A stretch of DNA of 46,576 bases from Candidatus Omnitrophota bacterium (GCA_029570205.1 JAKQSI010000075.1:1-46576); one strand, 5' to 3'. Shown: positions 10,363 through 19,237, counted from the first letter of the stretch. A program made the numbers and translations. The notes: a model not told the origin generated them from the sequence alone.

Positions 10363-11298
10363 ATGAGGGCAGTGTTTCTCTTTCCGGGCCAGGGATCGCA
10401 ATCGGTCGGCATGGGAGCCGAGTGGATGGACTCCCATCCATGCCGAGGCCGGCTGGAGGTGGCCGGCCGGGTGGTCGGGCGGGATATCCGTGCCCTCTGC
10501 ATGACCGGGCCGAAAGAAGAACTGGACAAGACGGTCTACACACAACCCTGCATTTATCTGTTGAGCGCCATGCTGTTGCATAACCTGAAAGAGCATGGGG
10601 TTACCCCGGTAGCGGTCGCCGGACACAGCGCAGGCGAATATGCCGCGCTTCTTGCGGCAGAGGTTTGGGATTTCGAGACAGGGCTGAATGTCATCGCCAC
10701 GCGCGCCCGGATTATGTATGAATGTGGATTGCGCAAACCGGGCGGGATGGCAGCGGTAATTGGAATGGACGGGTCTCAGGTGAACGAGATATGCAAAGAG
10801 ATCTATCCACAAAGTGAGGTTGTAGTGGCGAACCGAAACACGCCAACCCAGACAGTGATCAGCGGCGATAAGAGCTGTATCGAGCGTATCTGCGAGATTC
10901 TTAAGGCACGTGGCGCACGACGGGCAGTTCCGTTGCCGGTCAGCGGTGGGTTTCATTCCCCACTTCTTTCCGAGGGAGTGCAGGAGTTTACGGAGTACTT
11001 GAAATCCATCCCGATCCGGTCGCCCATCGTGCCCTGGATCTCCAATCGGACCGGCGAGCCGGAATCTTCACCGGACACGATTCGGGAACACCTCGCCGGA
11101 CAACTTAACTCGCCGGTCCAGTGGGTCAAAGCCATGGAAACCCTGGAGCAATTTTCCTGTGACCGGTATCTGGAGATCGGGCCGGGGAAAGTGCTTGCCG
11201 GGCTGGTGAAAGGATGCGGGTCTATCAAACCCTGCCTCTCGGTCGGGTCGCCGACCGAACTCGATTCTATCCTGAATGACGGAGATTCAATCTCATGA
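10363..11298 (+). CDS. fabD: Malonyl-CoA:ACP transacylase
   Basis: FabD loads malonyl groups onto ACP. It contains FPGQGSQSVGMG (7-18), the active-site GHSAGEYAAL with Ser89, and His198 in GGFHSPLL. Length 311 is normal. No strong Shine-Dalgarno precedes ATG 10363, and the upstream spacer carries the inserted hairpin repeat, so this gene may depend on coupling or on a weak site. Its stop overlaps the fabG start (ATGA). Confidence 0.94.
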   Translation: MRAVFLFPGQGSQSVGMGAEWMDSHPCRGRLEVAGRVVGRDIRALCMTGPKEELDKTVYTQPCIYLLSAMLLHNLKEHGVTPVAVAGHSAGEYAALLAAEVWDFETGLNVIATRARIMYECGLRKPGGMAAVIGMDGSQVNEICKEIYPQSEVVVANRNTPTQTVISGDKSCIERICEILKARGARRAVPLPVSGGFHSPLLSEGVQEFTEYLKSIPIRSPIVPWISNRTGEPESSPDTIREHLAGQLNSPVQWVKAMETLEQFSCDRYLEIGPGKVLAGLVKGCGSIKPCLSVGSPTELDSILNDGDSIS

Positions 11299-12026
11299 CA
11301 CAACGAATCGCTTTAGTTACCGGCGGAAGCCGTGGAATCGGAAAAGAGATTGCAAAAGCCTTGCTGCGCGATGGATGCCGAGTCGCCGTGGTCGATGTCG
11401 ATGAAGAGAACCTGAGAATCTGCGAGTCGGAACTGGGTGCGGAGGGCGCTTTGAAAGGGTTTAAAGGGGATGTTACCTCCAAAGAGGAGGTTGCCGCGAC
11501 TGTCAAAGCCTGTGTGGACACATTCGGCGGCCTGGACATCCTGGTGAATAATGCCGGTGTAACACGGGATGCTCTTCTCATCCGCCAAAAAGAGAGCGAC
11601 TGGGATTTGGTGCTGAATATCAACCTGAAAGGCGCGTTCCTGTTCACTCAGGAAGCGGCACGAATTATGATCCGTGAGCGATGGGGACGGATTGTCAACA
11701 TCTCGTCTGTCGTCGGAATCATAGGGAATCCCGGCCAGGCAAACTATTCCGCCAGCAAGGCCGGGCTGATTGGATTGACCAAGACAACTGCGAAGGAGCT
11801 GGCGGGCCGAGGAGTTACGGTCAATGCCGTCGCGCCAGGCTTTATCGAAACCGCAATGACTGCAAACTTGCCGGATAAAGCCCGCGAAGATCTCATGAGC
11901 CGGATTCCACTGGGCCGGTACGGGAAACCGCAAGAGGTTGCGGACTTGGTAGCCTTTCTGGTTTCCGAACGCGCAGGCTATATTACCGGACAAGTGATTG
12001 TGGTGGACGGTGGACTGGCAAATTGA
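11295..12026 (+). CDS. fabG: 3-oxoacyl-ACP reductase
   Basis: A short-chain dehydrogenase that reduces 3-oxoacyl-ACP with NADPH. It has the nucleotide motif TGGSRGIG (9-16), NNAG (85-88) and the catalytic Asn110, Ser138, Tyr151 and Lys155 (YSASK). It ends YITGQVIVVDGGLA as usual. It shares four bases with fabD. The location between fabD and acpP fixes the assignment as FabG rather than another SDR. Confidence 0.95.
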   Translation: MTQRIALVTGGSRGIGKEIAKALLRDGCRVAVVDVDEENLRICESELGAEGALKGFKGDVTSKEEVAATVKACVDTFGGLDILVNNAGVTRDALLIRQKESDWDLVLNINLKGAFLFTQEAARIMIRERWGRIVNISSVVGIIGNPGQANYSASKAGLIGLTKTTAKELAGRGVTVNAVAPGFIETAMTANLPDKAREDLMSRIPLGRYGKPQEVADLVAFLVSERAGYITGQVIVVDGGLAN

Positions 12027-12122
12027 GATATGTCATTCTACCTCTTTTGCGGCATCATCCGTGGGAACCGATGGAACCACGAAGATATATAGGAAACAAC
12101 TCTAACCAGGAGGTATCAATCC

Positions 12123-12365
12123 GTGAGTGATATTGAAGAGAAGGTAAAAGCGATCATTGTCGATCGACTGAAGGTAGACCCCAGCGAGGTTACCCCGGAC
12201 AAGAATTTTACGCGCGATCTCGGCGCAGATTCCCTGGACCAGGTGGAGCTGGTCATGAAATTCGAAGAGGATTTCGGGATTGATGAGATTCCGGAAGACG
12301 AGGCCGAAAAGATCCAGACCGTTGGGGATGCCATCGAGTACATCAAAAACGCGACCGCGAAATAA
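12123..12365 (+). CDS. acpP: Acyl carrier protein
   Basis: An 80-residue acidic protein carrying the phosphopantetheine site [14 protein letters not shown] with Ser37. It is the carrier for all fatty-acid intermediates. The start is GTG with CAGGAGG about 9 bases upstream, a strong site that suits this very highly expressed protein. It is followed by a 200-bp gap and then fabF. Confidence 0.97.
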   Translation: MSDIEEKVKAIIVDRLKVDPSEVTPDKNFTRDLGADSLDQVELVMKFEEDFGIDEIPEDEAEKIQTVGDAIEYIKNATAK

Positions 12366-12460
12366 GAAACCGTGGCCCGCGTCGCAATTCGCGCCTGATG
12401 CGGCCCGAACCCGTCAGAAACCGAATTTCGGCAGAACATTCAAGGGATCGGAACCACCGG

Positions 12461-12495
12461 TTGAGGGTTCCCGTTTTCAACGAATAGAATAGAAT
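12461..12495 (+). promoter_or_regulatory. Candidate promoter of fabF
   Basis: TTGAGG (12461-12466), an 18-bp spacer and TAGAAT (12485-12490). A second TAGAAT overlaps it at 12490-12495. Confidence 0.4.
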
Positions 12496-12500
12496 CCAAG

Positions 12501-12556
12501 CAGCCCGCAAAGCCCCGCCGCCTACCGGGCTGTTCGCTTATCAATACCTCGGGTAT
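12501..12556 (+). promoter_or_regulatory. Two leader hairpins before fabF
   Basis: CAGCCCG (12501-12507) pairs with CGGGCTG (12526-12532). ATACC (12544-12548) pairs with GGTAT (12552-12556), which is followed by CTTTT and then the ribosome-binding site. The second could act as a weak attenuator or could hide the start region. This is inference from pairing only. Confidence 0.35.
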
Positions 12557-12570
12557 CTTTTGGAGGAATG

Positions 12571-13809
12571 ATGAACAGACGAGTGGTGGTTACCGGCATG
12601 GGTATCGTTTCCCCCGTGGGCATCGGCATTGACGAGGTATGGGAGAGTCTGATCAGCGGCCGAAGCGGCGCGGGACCCGTCACTCATTTCGACACAACGA
12701 ACTACGCCTGTCGAATCGCTGCCGAGGTCAAGAACCTTGATCCGCACCTGGACCCATCCGACAAAGAACTTTCGCGCTGTGACCCCTTTGTTCGATTCGC
12801 CCTCGTGGCGGCGAAACTTGCCCTGGAACATTCGGGACTGGAATTGGACAAAGAGGATTTGGACCGGTTTGGAAGCATTGTCGGGTCCGGAATCGGCGGC
12901 CTGCAGATTCTGGAGACGCAAAAAGAAATCCTGATGGAGAAGGGACCGAGACGGGTATCGCCATTTCTGATCCCGATGATGATCGGCAACATGGCCTCCG
13001 GTATGATCTCCATGCGTCATGGATTACGCGGGCCGAATACTTCTGTGGTGACAGCCTGTGCAACAGGCAATCACTGCATCGGCGATGCGTTCAACGTGAT
13101 TCGACGGGATGAAGCCGACTTAATGGTGGCGGGAGGTACGGAAGCCGCGATTACCCCACTCGGACTCAGCGGATTCGGCAATATGAAAGCCCTCGCCACA
13201 CACTGGAACGATGATCCCACCCACGCCAGCCGCCCCTTCGACAAGGACCGGGACGGATTTGTCATGGGCGAAGGTTCTGCCATTCTGGTCCTGGAAGAGC
13301 TGGAACATGCGCGGAAACGGAATGCCGTGGTATATGCAGAGATTGTCGGATACGGCATGACCGCAGATGCCTTCCATGTATCCCAACCCGCCCCGGAAGG
13401 ACGCGGGGGGCGGGAAGCAATGCGTCGCGCGCTTCGAGACGCGGGGATCTCCCCGGAAGAGGTGGACTATATCAATGCTCATGGAACCTCAACCCCAGTG
13501 GGCGATGTGGCCGAGGCGCAGGCCATCAACGCCCTGTTCGGCGAACACGCAAAAAAGGTTGCCGTCAGCTCCACAAAGTCCATGACCGGGCATCTGCTGG
13601 GCGCGGCGGGCGCTCTCGAAAGCTGTGTTTGTGTGAAAACCATCACAGAGGGGATCATCCCGCCGACCATCAACCTCGACAACCAGGACCCGGAATGCCG
13701 GATTGACTGCGTTCCAAACACGGCGCGTGAAGCGAAGATCTCTGTTGCACTCAATAATTCGTTCGGTTTCGGCGGTCAGAACTGTGTGCTGGTGTTTCGG
13801 AGAACATGA
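12571..13809 (+). CDS. fabF: Beta-ketoacyl-ACP synthase II
   Basis: FabF elongates acyl-ACP with malonyl-ACP. Counting from the first ATG (12568), the triad is Cys164 (TACATGNHC), His305 (NAHGTSTP) and His342 (SMTGHLLGAAGA), and GFGGQN occurs near the end. Two adjacent ATGs exist. The one at 12571 is preferred because TGGAGG ends at 12566, leaving a usable spacing. Length 412 is normal. The gene closes the conserved fab cluster. Confidence 0.95.
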   Translation: MNRRVVVTGMGIVSPVGIGIDEVWESLISGRSGAGPVTHFDTTNYACRIAAEVKNLDPHLDPSDKELSRCDPFVRFALVAAKLALEHSGLELDKEDLDRFGSIVGSGIGGLQILETQKEILMEKGPRRVSPFLIPMMIGNMASGMISMRHGLRGPNTSVVTACATGNHCIGDAFNVIRRDEADLMVAGGTEAAITPLGLSGFGNMKALATHWNDDPTHASRPFDKDRDGFVMGEGSAILVLEELEHARKRNAVVYAEIVGYGMTADAFHVSQPAPEGRGGREAMRRALRDAGISPEEVDYINAHGTSTPVGDVAEAQAINALFGEHAKKVAVSSTKSMTGHLLGAAGALESCVCVKTITEGIIPPTINLDNQDPECRIDCVPNTAREAKISVALNNSFGFGGQNCVLVFRRT

Positions 13810-13873
13810 CAGATACCCCGTATCGCCCCTGCGACGATAAACCAGGGAGATTCCGTCACACAGGGGGGAGTTG

Positions 13874-14398
13874 ATGTATCCCATTCCAGGTCATTTGGCT
13901 TTTGCGGCCTCTTCCGCGCGATTTTTCAAGGTGTCCCTACCTGTGGCGATCATCGCCTCTCTTGTCCCCGATGTCATCGACAAGGGCCTGAATGATCTCT
14001 TGCAGATCACTCCATACGGGCGGTACTTCATGCACAGCATTCCATCGGTGGTGGTGTGTTCCGTACTGGTCGGATGGTTGTGGGGAAAAGAAAGTGCGTG
14101 GGGCTGGTTCGCCGGTCATGCGACTCATTTGGCGGGTGATCTGGGATCTTTCCTTCCGCTCTGGATGCCGTTTGTCCAATATGACTGGCCGCCGGATAGG
14201 AACATTACGCTTTACGCGATCACCAATCCGTTCCGTCACCTGTTCTCACCGGAAATGCTTTCGGAATTGATGATGGGGATCTGGACTCTTGCGCTGTTTC
14301 GCTTTGCGAGGAACGCGGATCGGTTCAGTCGAGTCCAGCAACTGATTTGCTATACCGGGATTTGGGCTTATGGACTTCTTCGCGTTTGGTTGGGCTGA
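13874..14398 (+). CDS. DUF457/YdjM-like membrane-bound metal-dependent hydrolase
   Basis: A 174-residue integral membrane protein with about four hydrophobic stretches. Conserved-looking polar residues lie at the membrane edge: PGHLAFA near the start, SLVPDVIDK, YFMHSIPS and GHATHLAGDL. This His/Asp pattern is that of the DUF457 (YdjM-like) family, described as inner-membrane metal-dependent hydrolases of unknown substrate. GGGGGAG precedes ATG 13874; a TTG three bases earlier is an alternative. It follows fabF with a 60-bp gap and may be read through from it. Confidence 0.6.
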   Translation: MYPIPGHLAFAASSARFFKVSLPVAIIASLVPDVIDKGLNDLLQITPYGRYFMHSIPSVVVCSVLVGWLWGKESAWGWFAGHATHLAGDLGSFLPLWMPFVQYDWPPDRNITLYAITNPFRHLFSPEMLSELMMGIWTLALFRFARNADRFSRVQQLICYTGIWAYGLLRVWLG

Positions 14399-14425
14399 TA
14401 AGAAAGTGAATAGATTTCGGAGTCG

Positions 14426-14938
14426 CTACCGGCCGAACGAAGAGTTTTCCGTGGACATGGCGGCAGTCCAATCAGGGTGGTAAGTCTTCGTTCGGATATC
14501 GTAAATGGCGTCGATGAACTTCTGCTTTGTTTCTACCGAACCCTGGCTTCCCAGAATCCGCCTCATCTCGGCCGTCGCCAAGTCATCGAACAGCTTCGGA
14601 GAGTATAGAATCTGGACCGGTTCGCCGATCTGGTACCGCCGCACCATATCCCCAAGCGTGCCTTCCTGATCGGGGTTCAAGTCGAGCGATTTCATTTCGT
14701 TCTCGAATTCCTTGAACTTGCACCATCGCTGATAGCGATATGTGCCGTAAATGATCAAAAGGGCTAGAGTAGTAATCCCGCCCAAAACCGTCAGAACGAT
14801 TTTGGGATCTACTTTCGCAACCGTATAGAAATCAAAACCGAAAGAAGGTTTTCCGGGACCTTGACATCTTGGCAGGAACACCGGGGAAGTCAGGACATCG
14901 TAGAACGAATTGAAAAGAAAAATCACAGCATTTTCCAT
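14426..14938 (-). CDS. Single-pass membrane protein, unknown
   Basis: A 170-residue protein with a weak hydrophobic N terminus, one clear membrane helix (about 46-65, IVLTVLGGITTLALLIIYG) and a charged cytoplasmic part of about 100 residues (KEFENEMKSLDLNPDQEG, VRRYQIGEPVQILYSP). The cytoplasmic segment has the look of the linker that precedes PilZ domains in some proteins, but no PilZ domain follows. I do not recognise a family. It converges on the DUF457-like gene with a 27-bp gap. TATAAT lies 23-28 bases before the ATG on this strand, without a good -35 partner. Confidence 0.6.
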   Translation of the reverse strand: MENAVIFLFNSFYDVLTSPVFLPRCQGPGKPSFGFDFYTVAKVDPKIVLTVLGGITTLALLIIYGTYRYQRWCKFKEFENEMKSLDLNPDQEGTLGDMVRRYQIGEPVQILYSPKLFDDLATAEMRRILGSQGSVETKQKFIDAIYDIRTKTYHPDWTAAMSTENSSFGR

Positions 14939-15047
14939 TCAAACCACCCCCGCCAAACAAATTATACCGTATCTTATTATATCGGCAGATATTCACAAAA
15001 TCTATAGAGAAGAGTTGAAAAAAATTCGCAGGAAAACGCGCGACAGG

Positions 15048-16070
15048 TCACGGCTGTTTCGGGCCGTATAGCCCGCACTCCACCGGCAGACTCTTGGGGA
15101 TTTTCTTGCCGGCGAAGTAGCAGGCGATAGCATCCATTGTGAGTGTCCCGATTTTCTCGGGATACTGAATCGCATCCGCATAAATCAGCCCCTGGTCGAT
15201 TTTCTCGCGGGCTTCGGGTGTGGCATCATAGCCCACAACAACAATCTTCCCGGCCTTTCCGGCAGCCTGAATGGCCGCCAGCGCCCCCAACGCGGTGTCA
15301 TCATTAATGCCGAATACTCCCGCCAGGTTCGGAACGCTTTGAAGGAAGTTCTCCATGACCTGCATCGCCTCATCCCGTTTTCCCCATCCGGGATTTCGTC
15401 CCACAATTCGCACATTCGGATACTTCTTGATTTCCTCTTCGAATCCCTTCATACGGTCGATTACAGACATGACCGCCGGGTGATCGATCACGACAATATC
15501 CCCGCCGGTTTCTCCCAATGCCTCTCCCATCGCCTTGGCAGCCAGCCTTCCGCCCGCCACATTGTCGCTGGCGATATGACAGATAACTTTGCCCGATTTC
15601 GCCGCTACATCTGCTGTAAATACAGGGATTTGGGTTTTGTTGATCTTCTCAATGCTTGTGCCGATGCTCAGCGAGTCGCAGGGGCAAACCAGGATGGCAT
15701 CCACCCCCTGTACAATATAGTTGTCCAGCTGATCCGCCTGACGGTTGGGATCGAACTCCGCGGAGTCAATACGCAATTCGATTTTGTACACCTTGGCTCT
15801 GGCTTTCAGCCCGGCTTCCAGATCCCGGTAGAACTGGTGGGTGCGCGTCAGCAGGGATACTCCGACAACGATACCCTCCAAGTCGGCGATTTCCTCTTTG
15901 GTCAACTTCGGCAACACGGGTTTCTTCTCATCAGAGCTTTCGGCTTTCTCTGAGTTCTCAACCTTTTCCTCCTCAGATTTCTCCGGCCTGGCCTCCTCAG
16001 TCCAAACTTCCACTGCTATTCCGAGAATCAAAATTGCAGCCGCGAAAACAGAGACAAACCGTTTTGTCAT
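15048..16070 (-). CDS. Ribose/galactose-type sugar ABC substrate-binding protein
   Basis: A periplasmic-binding protein of the type 1 (RbsB-like, Peripla_BP_4) fold. The signal peptide (about 1-29, with FAAAILILGIAV) is followed by a charged Glu/Lys-rich linker of about 30 residues. The binding domain starts at IVVGVSLLTRTHQFYRDLEAG. Family markers are LDNYIVQGVDAILVCP, HIASDNVAGGRLAAKAMGE, GVFGINDDTALGALAAIQAAG and VVVGYDATPEA. The start MTKRF at 16070 is chosen because TGGAGG lies 8 bases before it; a longer frame from 16085 lacks this. No permease or ATPase is adjacent. A matching ATPase lies 29 kb away at 44694. The acidic linker may tether the domain across the envelope. Confidence 0.85.
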   Translation of the reverse strand: MTKRFVSVFAAAILILGIAVEVWTEEARPEKSEEEKVENSEKAESSDEKKPVLPKLTKEEIADLEGIVVGVSLLTRTHQFYRDLEAGLKARAKVYKIELRIDSAEFDPNRQADQLDNYIVQGVDAILVCPCDSLSIGTSIEKINKTQIPVFTADVAAKSGKVICHIASDNVAGGRLAAKAMGEALGETGGDIVVIDHPAVMSVIDRMKGFEEEIKKYPNVRIVGRNPGWGKRDEAMQVMENFLQSVPNLAGVFGINDDTALGALAAIQAAGKAGKIVVVGYDATPEAREKIDQGLIYADAIQYPEKIGTLTMDAIACYFAGKKIPKSLPVECGLYGPKQP

Positions 16071-16116
16071 CGAAAAGACCTCCAAATACCGCTTTATGTT
16101 CTTAATAATGAATAGA

Positions 16117-17259
16117 TTACATCAGTCCCAGTGTTTCCAGGAACTGATGCACCCGTTGCTTGTATGTATGGTCGCGCAGGACCCGTTCCCGGCCCGCACG
16201 GATGATTTCCTCGCGTTTTGCCGGGTGATCCAGATAATAGCGCACTTTGGCGCGCAAGTCCTCAATTCCCGAATAGTACGCGGCCTCTTCTTCAGATTGA
16301 AAGTAGCGTCCCGCTCCCGGAACCCAGTCTGAAAGCAGAAAACCGCCCGCAACCGGCGCATTGAAATCCCGCTGGTTTAAACTGCCATAGCATTGAACGC
16401 TATGGATATTGATGTTGACCTGCGCGGAAGCGAAAAGGGAAGGAAGTTCCTTTATCGGGTCAATTCGCCCAAGGAATCTCTCTCGCAAGGGAGAATTCTC
16501 TGTGAGAGGAAGCCAGTCCTCGTTGCCGTAAATGCGTAAGTCGAGCTCCGTCAACTGTTCCAGAAGACGCAGACGGCGGCGGTTGTTGGCTTCCCAATAG
16601 AGAAAATGACGAACAGCAGGGTCCAACTGAATACGCTTCCCCGGTGCGTAGGGGATCTCTTCCGTGAGATCGTCGAAACTCTTTGTTGGTGTGGCCAGCT
16701 TTGCTTCAACCAGGCGTTCTGTGTAACGCTGCATTTCCTCAGGCAGTTGCTTTCTTCGATAAGCCTGGTCCTGAAGACCGCCCACAAAGGCCACCTCACA
16801 GGCGTATTTTTCATCCGGTTTTCCCGGTTCGGACAGGTCGGCGGCGAGCGGGAAGTGCAATAATCTGCGGGGATTAAACCCTTTCACGGCCTCAAGATAC
16901 GTGTCATCAAACAGGCATACAATTTCATCTGGAGCGAATTCCTGATTTACGTAAAAACGGGGATCGTCGAGGAACCAGAGGATTTTGGTGCGGTGATGCT
17001 GATCTTCGCGCGGATCGATCTTGAGGTATTGGCAGTAGAAATGGTTGGATGTTTGGTTGATAAGTAGAAGAAAATCAGAGGAATCGGCAAGGAGGTCATC
17101 CCGCAATTTGTCCTGAGCGCCGGGGGAGAGCAGTTCCGCGAGGGCCAAACGAGTGGACCAGCCGAACTCCTCCAGGGCAGCGAAAATGCGACGCTTGAAC
17201 AGACCGAAACCTCTGTCGGAAATATCGCTGTAAGACCATACAGAACAGCCGGTTACCAT
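16117..17259 (-). CDS. CgeB-like glycosyltransferase
   Basis: A 380-residue protein whose C-terminal third matches the CgeB/Glyco_trans_1_2 glycosyltransferases: ASAQVNINIHS, SLNQRDFNAPVAGGFLLSDW, then a terminal helix with DHTYKQRVHQFLETL. The N-terminal half has the usual LLINQTSNHFYCQYLKID and KILWFLDDPRFY features. Such enzymes transfer sugars to spore coat, maturation or surface polymers; the acceptor here is unknown. No membrane helix is seen. It lies 46 bases upstream of the sugar-binding protein gene in the same direction and just downstream of the DUF6485 gene, so the three may form one unit. Confidence 0.75.
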   Translation of the reverse strand: MVTGCSVWSYSDISDRGFGLFKRRIFAALEEFGWSTRLALAELLSPGAQDKLRDDLLADSSDFLLLINQTSNHFYCQYLKIDPREDQHHRTKILWFLDDPRFYVNQEFAPDEIVCLFDDTYLEAVKGFNPRRLLHFPLAADLSEPGKPDEKYACEVAFVGGLQDQAYRRKQLPEEMQRYTERLVEAKLATPTKSFDDLTEEIPYAPGKRIQLDPAVRHFLYWEANNRRRLRLLEQLTELDLRIYGNEDWLPLTENSPLRERFLGRIDPIKELPSLFASAQVNINIHSVQCYGSLNQRDFNAPVAGGFLLSDWVPGAGRYFQSEEEAAYYSGIEDLRAKVRYYLDHPAKREEIIRAGRERVLRDHTYKQRVHQFLETLGLM

Positions 17260-17304
17260 GCGATGAATCCTCAGGCCCGCCCCTTGCTTTCAAGACGCAA
17301 AAGA

Positions 17305-17457
17305 TTACTTTTGCAGGCAGTCGGGCAGTTGACCGAGGGAACGGTGATAGGCCACGCACTCACAGCAGAGATATTTTCGGGGGCACGGTTCATAAGTGCA
17401 GGTGCAGCGCTTCTTGTTTTCTTCCTGGTTCGGGCAATCCTTGGGTTTGGGTGGCAT
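17305..17457 (-). CDS. DUF6485 small cysteine-rich protein
   Basis: A 50-residue protein with a clustered cysteine set: [24 protein letters not shown], then [12 protein letters not shown]. This is the compact DUF6485 pattern and probably binds zinc or another metal; no function is known. The start MPPKP (17457) is chosen because GGAGA lies 8 bases upstream. A longer frame from 17499 has no site. The gene precedes the glycosyltransferase gene on the same strand with a 45-base gap. Confidence 0.75.
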   Translation of the reverse strand: MPPKPKDCPNQEENKKRCTCTYEPCPRKYLCCECVAYHRSLGQLPDCLQK

Positions 17458-17511
17458 TGAAAAGTTCTCCATTATGGCTGTTTCAGAGGATATTAGCATC
17501 CATAATGCCTT

Positions 17512-17540
17512 TTTTTACCAGAACAGGAAGGTACTCTCAA
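17512..17540 (-). promoter_or_regulatory. Candidate promoter of the DUF6485 unit
   Basis: On the minus strand TTGAGA (17540-17535) is followed after 17 bp by TAAAAA (17517-17512). The spacing is ideal and the boxes are moderate. It lies about 55 bases from the start codon. Confidence 0.35.
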
Positions 17541-17625
17541 AGAGGAATGGGGCTGTGAGTTTTGGCTTCCGATGGACGTTATTTCCTCTTTTGACGTTTC
17601 TTGGAACTTTTTTCCTGGAAACTAC

Positions 17626-17654
17626 TTGACCAAAGTGCCTCTATCATGTTATTT
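17626..17654 (+). promoter_or_regulatory. Candidate promoter of the MerR gene
   Basis: TTGACC (17626-17631), 17 bp and TTATTT (17649-17654) lie upstream of the MerR gene. The rest of the 290-bp gap shows no gene. Confidence 0.4.
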
Positions 17655-17787
17655 TTCAGAATGTTAAAGTAGTGTGAACATTCATGGAGTCGGACATGGC
17701 CTGTTGTTTCTCTAAAATGGCCCTGCCGATTTGTCGATTCCGATGGGATGAGGGAATACACAGCGAGTCGGCGAAAAGGAAAAGATC

Positions 17788-18210
17788 ATGCCCATCACAT
17801 CCCCACCGCCCGATCTTCCAAACAAGATTTTCTATTCCATTTCCGAGGTCAGCGAGTACACGGGGATCGAACCGCACGTGCTTCGGTACTGGGAGACAAA
17901 GTTCTCTCGGCTTAATCCGAAACGAGTGGGCGGCAACCAACGCAAATACACGCGGGCCGATCTCGATCTGCTGTATGAGATTATCCACCTTCTATACAAC
18001 GAGGGTTATACTCTGGATGGTGCGGAACGGAAACTTCGGGGCGGCCTTGCCCAAGTCCGCGCGGAGCGTGAGGCCGCCAATCACCCCGAACCGACGACAA
18101 AGGAAGAAACGGAACCGACCCCGGTTTCTGCGGGTTATGTGTCGCAGATCCATGAGATCCGCGAGGAACTGGCAGAGATTGTGCAGTCATTGGGGAGGAG
18201 GGTGAATTAA
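17788..18210 (+). CDS. MerR-family transcriptional regulator
   Basis: The N-terminal winged-helix domain starts IFYSISEVSEYTGIEPHVLRYWE and contains the wing NQRKYTRADLDLLYEI. The effector part is a short helical tail with a PEPTTKEETEPTP linker and a terminal amphipathic helix (SQIHEIREELAEIVQSLG). There are no metal-binding cysteines, so it is not a metal sensor. Short MerR proteins of this form, acting without a cofactor, are common near housekeeping genes. No target gene is obvious. AGGA lies about 8 bases before the ATG. Length is 140 residues. Confidence 0.85.
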   Translation: MPITSPPPDLPNKIFYSISEVSEYTGIEPHVLRYWETKFSRLNPKRVGGNQRKYTRADLDLLYEIIHLLYNEGYTLDGAERKLRGGLAQVRAEREAANHPEPTTKEETEPTPVSAGYVSQIHEIREELAEIVQSLGRRVN

Positions 18211-18640
18211 GAATTGAGAATAGGAAAGATGGGGGAGGGAGTGAAGAAAAGTGCAGAGTGAGAAGGGGGGAGACCACGGCTGACAAGGCGATTCACGCTG
18301 GGCGGGGCGGAGGTTGGTACAAGGATCTGGGGTGGGGCAGCAATTAAACCGACAAATGGGTCACTTTCCAAGAGGGTTTAACACAAGCAGGCTCAAATTG
18401 CAGTCGTTGGAATGCGGCAACGCAGACGTTGCCTTGTCCTGCATTTCATCGGAACAGCTGGCTTGCCCCCCTTTCCTTTCGGGAGACCCCTTTTTTTCCC
18501 CTCCGCGTTTATGTAGAAGACGGAGGTAAGAGCCGAATGGACACCGCCGACCCGGATCCACCCTGTTCATCCCATCCGTCCTATTCTCCCTTCCCTTTTC
18601 CCCCCGCCCAAAATTTTTTTTGAAAATTTCCATCTGGGGG
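18211..18640. other. Noncoding gap with hairpin and pyrimidine-rich repeat
   Basis: No gene is visible. A GGCAACG/CGTTGCC hairpin with loop CAGA lies at 18416-18433. A C/T-rich stretch at about 18556-18605 resembles the 5612-5665 repeat. A run of T residues follows at 18614-18621. The stretch 18211-18270 is purine-rich and low in complexity. Confidence 0.5.
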
Positions 18641-18641
18641 C

Positions 18642-18670
18642 TTGACAAAACATATTTATATGTTAACAAT
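18642..18670 (+). promoter_or_regulatory. Promoter of the MarR gene
   Basis: TTGACA (18642-18647), exact 17-bp spacing and AACAAT (18665-18670). The strong -35 and the AT-rich core make this the best promoter in the window. The start would fall near 18677, about 70 bases before the gene. Confidence 0.7.
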
Positions 18671-18673
18671 ATA
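18649..18673. promoter_or_regulatory. MarR operator in its own promoter
   Basis: A perfect palindrome of 7-bp arms, AACATAT TT ATATGTT (18649-18664), fills the -35/-10 spacer. The 16-mer ATATGTTAACAATATA (18658-18673) covers the -10 box. The same 16-mer with TA changed to AT lies at 19280 before the next operon. Autorepression is inferred. Confidence 0.6.
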
Positions 18674-18747
18674 GATATGAACCATAAATCGACGCCGGAT
18701 TTTCCCAAGTTTTTGGTCCTGAGACCCGGCAGGTTTGGGAAGACAAA

Positions 18748-19221
18748 ATGAGTCTCCAGAAGGAATTAGGTTTCCAACGCCCTATTGAGAACCCTCTTCA
18801 TGCGGCCATGCTGAGCGTTGTACTCACCGGCTCCCTGCTGGTCAAAGAGGGTCACCGGATCATGCGCCCGTTCGGGATTACCGATGCCCAGTTCAATGTC
18901 CTGATGCTCCTGAAGTACCAGAGCGATGACGGCGAGCTGAACCAGACAGCCCTGGGCCGAATGCTTCTCGTAAATCGCTCGAATATCACGGGTTTGACTG
19001 ATCGCCTGGAACAGGCCGGGCTGGTCCGGCGTGTGATGGACACGACGGATCGGCGGGTAAACCGGGTCCGGTTGACGCCCAAAGGCCGTTCGGTTCTGGA
19101 TCGTGCGGAACAGGCTTATTTCGCACGGGTTCAGGAAATCATGGGAACACTCTCGGAGAAAGAGAATATGCAGCTGATTACGTTCCTGGAGCGCATCCGA
19201 AAGTCGCTGCGAACTCGGTAG
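18748..19221 (+). CDS. MarR-family transcriptional regulator
   Basis: A 157-residue winged-helix repressor. The DNA-recognition part reads GELNQTALGRMLLVNRSNITGLTDRLEQ (about 70-97), and the wing carries DTTDRRVNRVRLTPKGR. Helical dimerisation segments stand at both ends. MarR proteins usually repress their own gene and a neighbour and are released by small ligands. Both features fit here: an operator sits in its promoter and a close copy lies before the radical SAM gene immediately downstream. GGGAAG lies about 7 bases before ATG 18748. The ligand is unknown. Confidence 0.9.
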   Translation: MSLQKELGFQRPIENPLHAAMLSVVLTGSLLVKEGHRIMRPFGITDAQFNVLMLLKYQSDDGELNQTALGRMLLVNRSNITGLTDRLEQAGLVRRVMDTTDRRVNRVRLTPKGRSVLDRAEQAYFARVQEIMGTLSEKENMQLITFLERIRKSLRTR

Positions 19222-19237
19222 ATCGTTTCTCGGAAAC

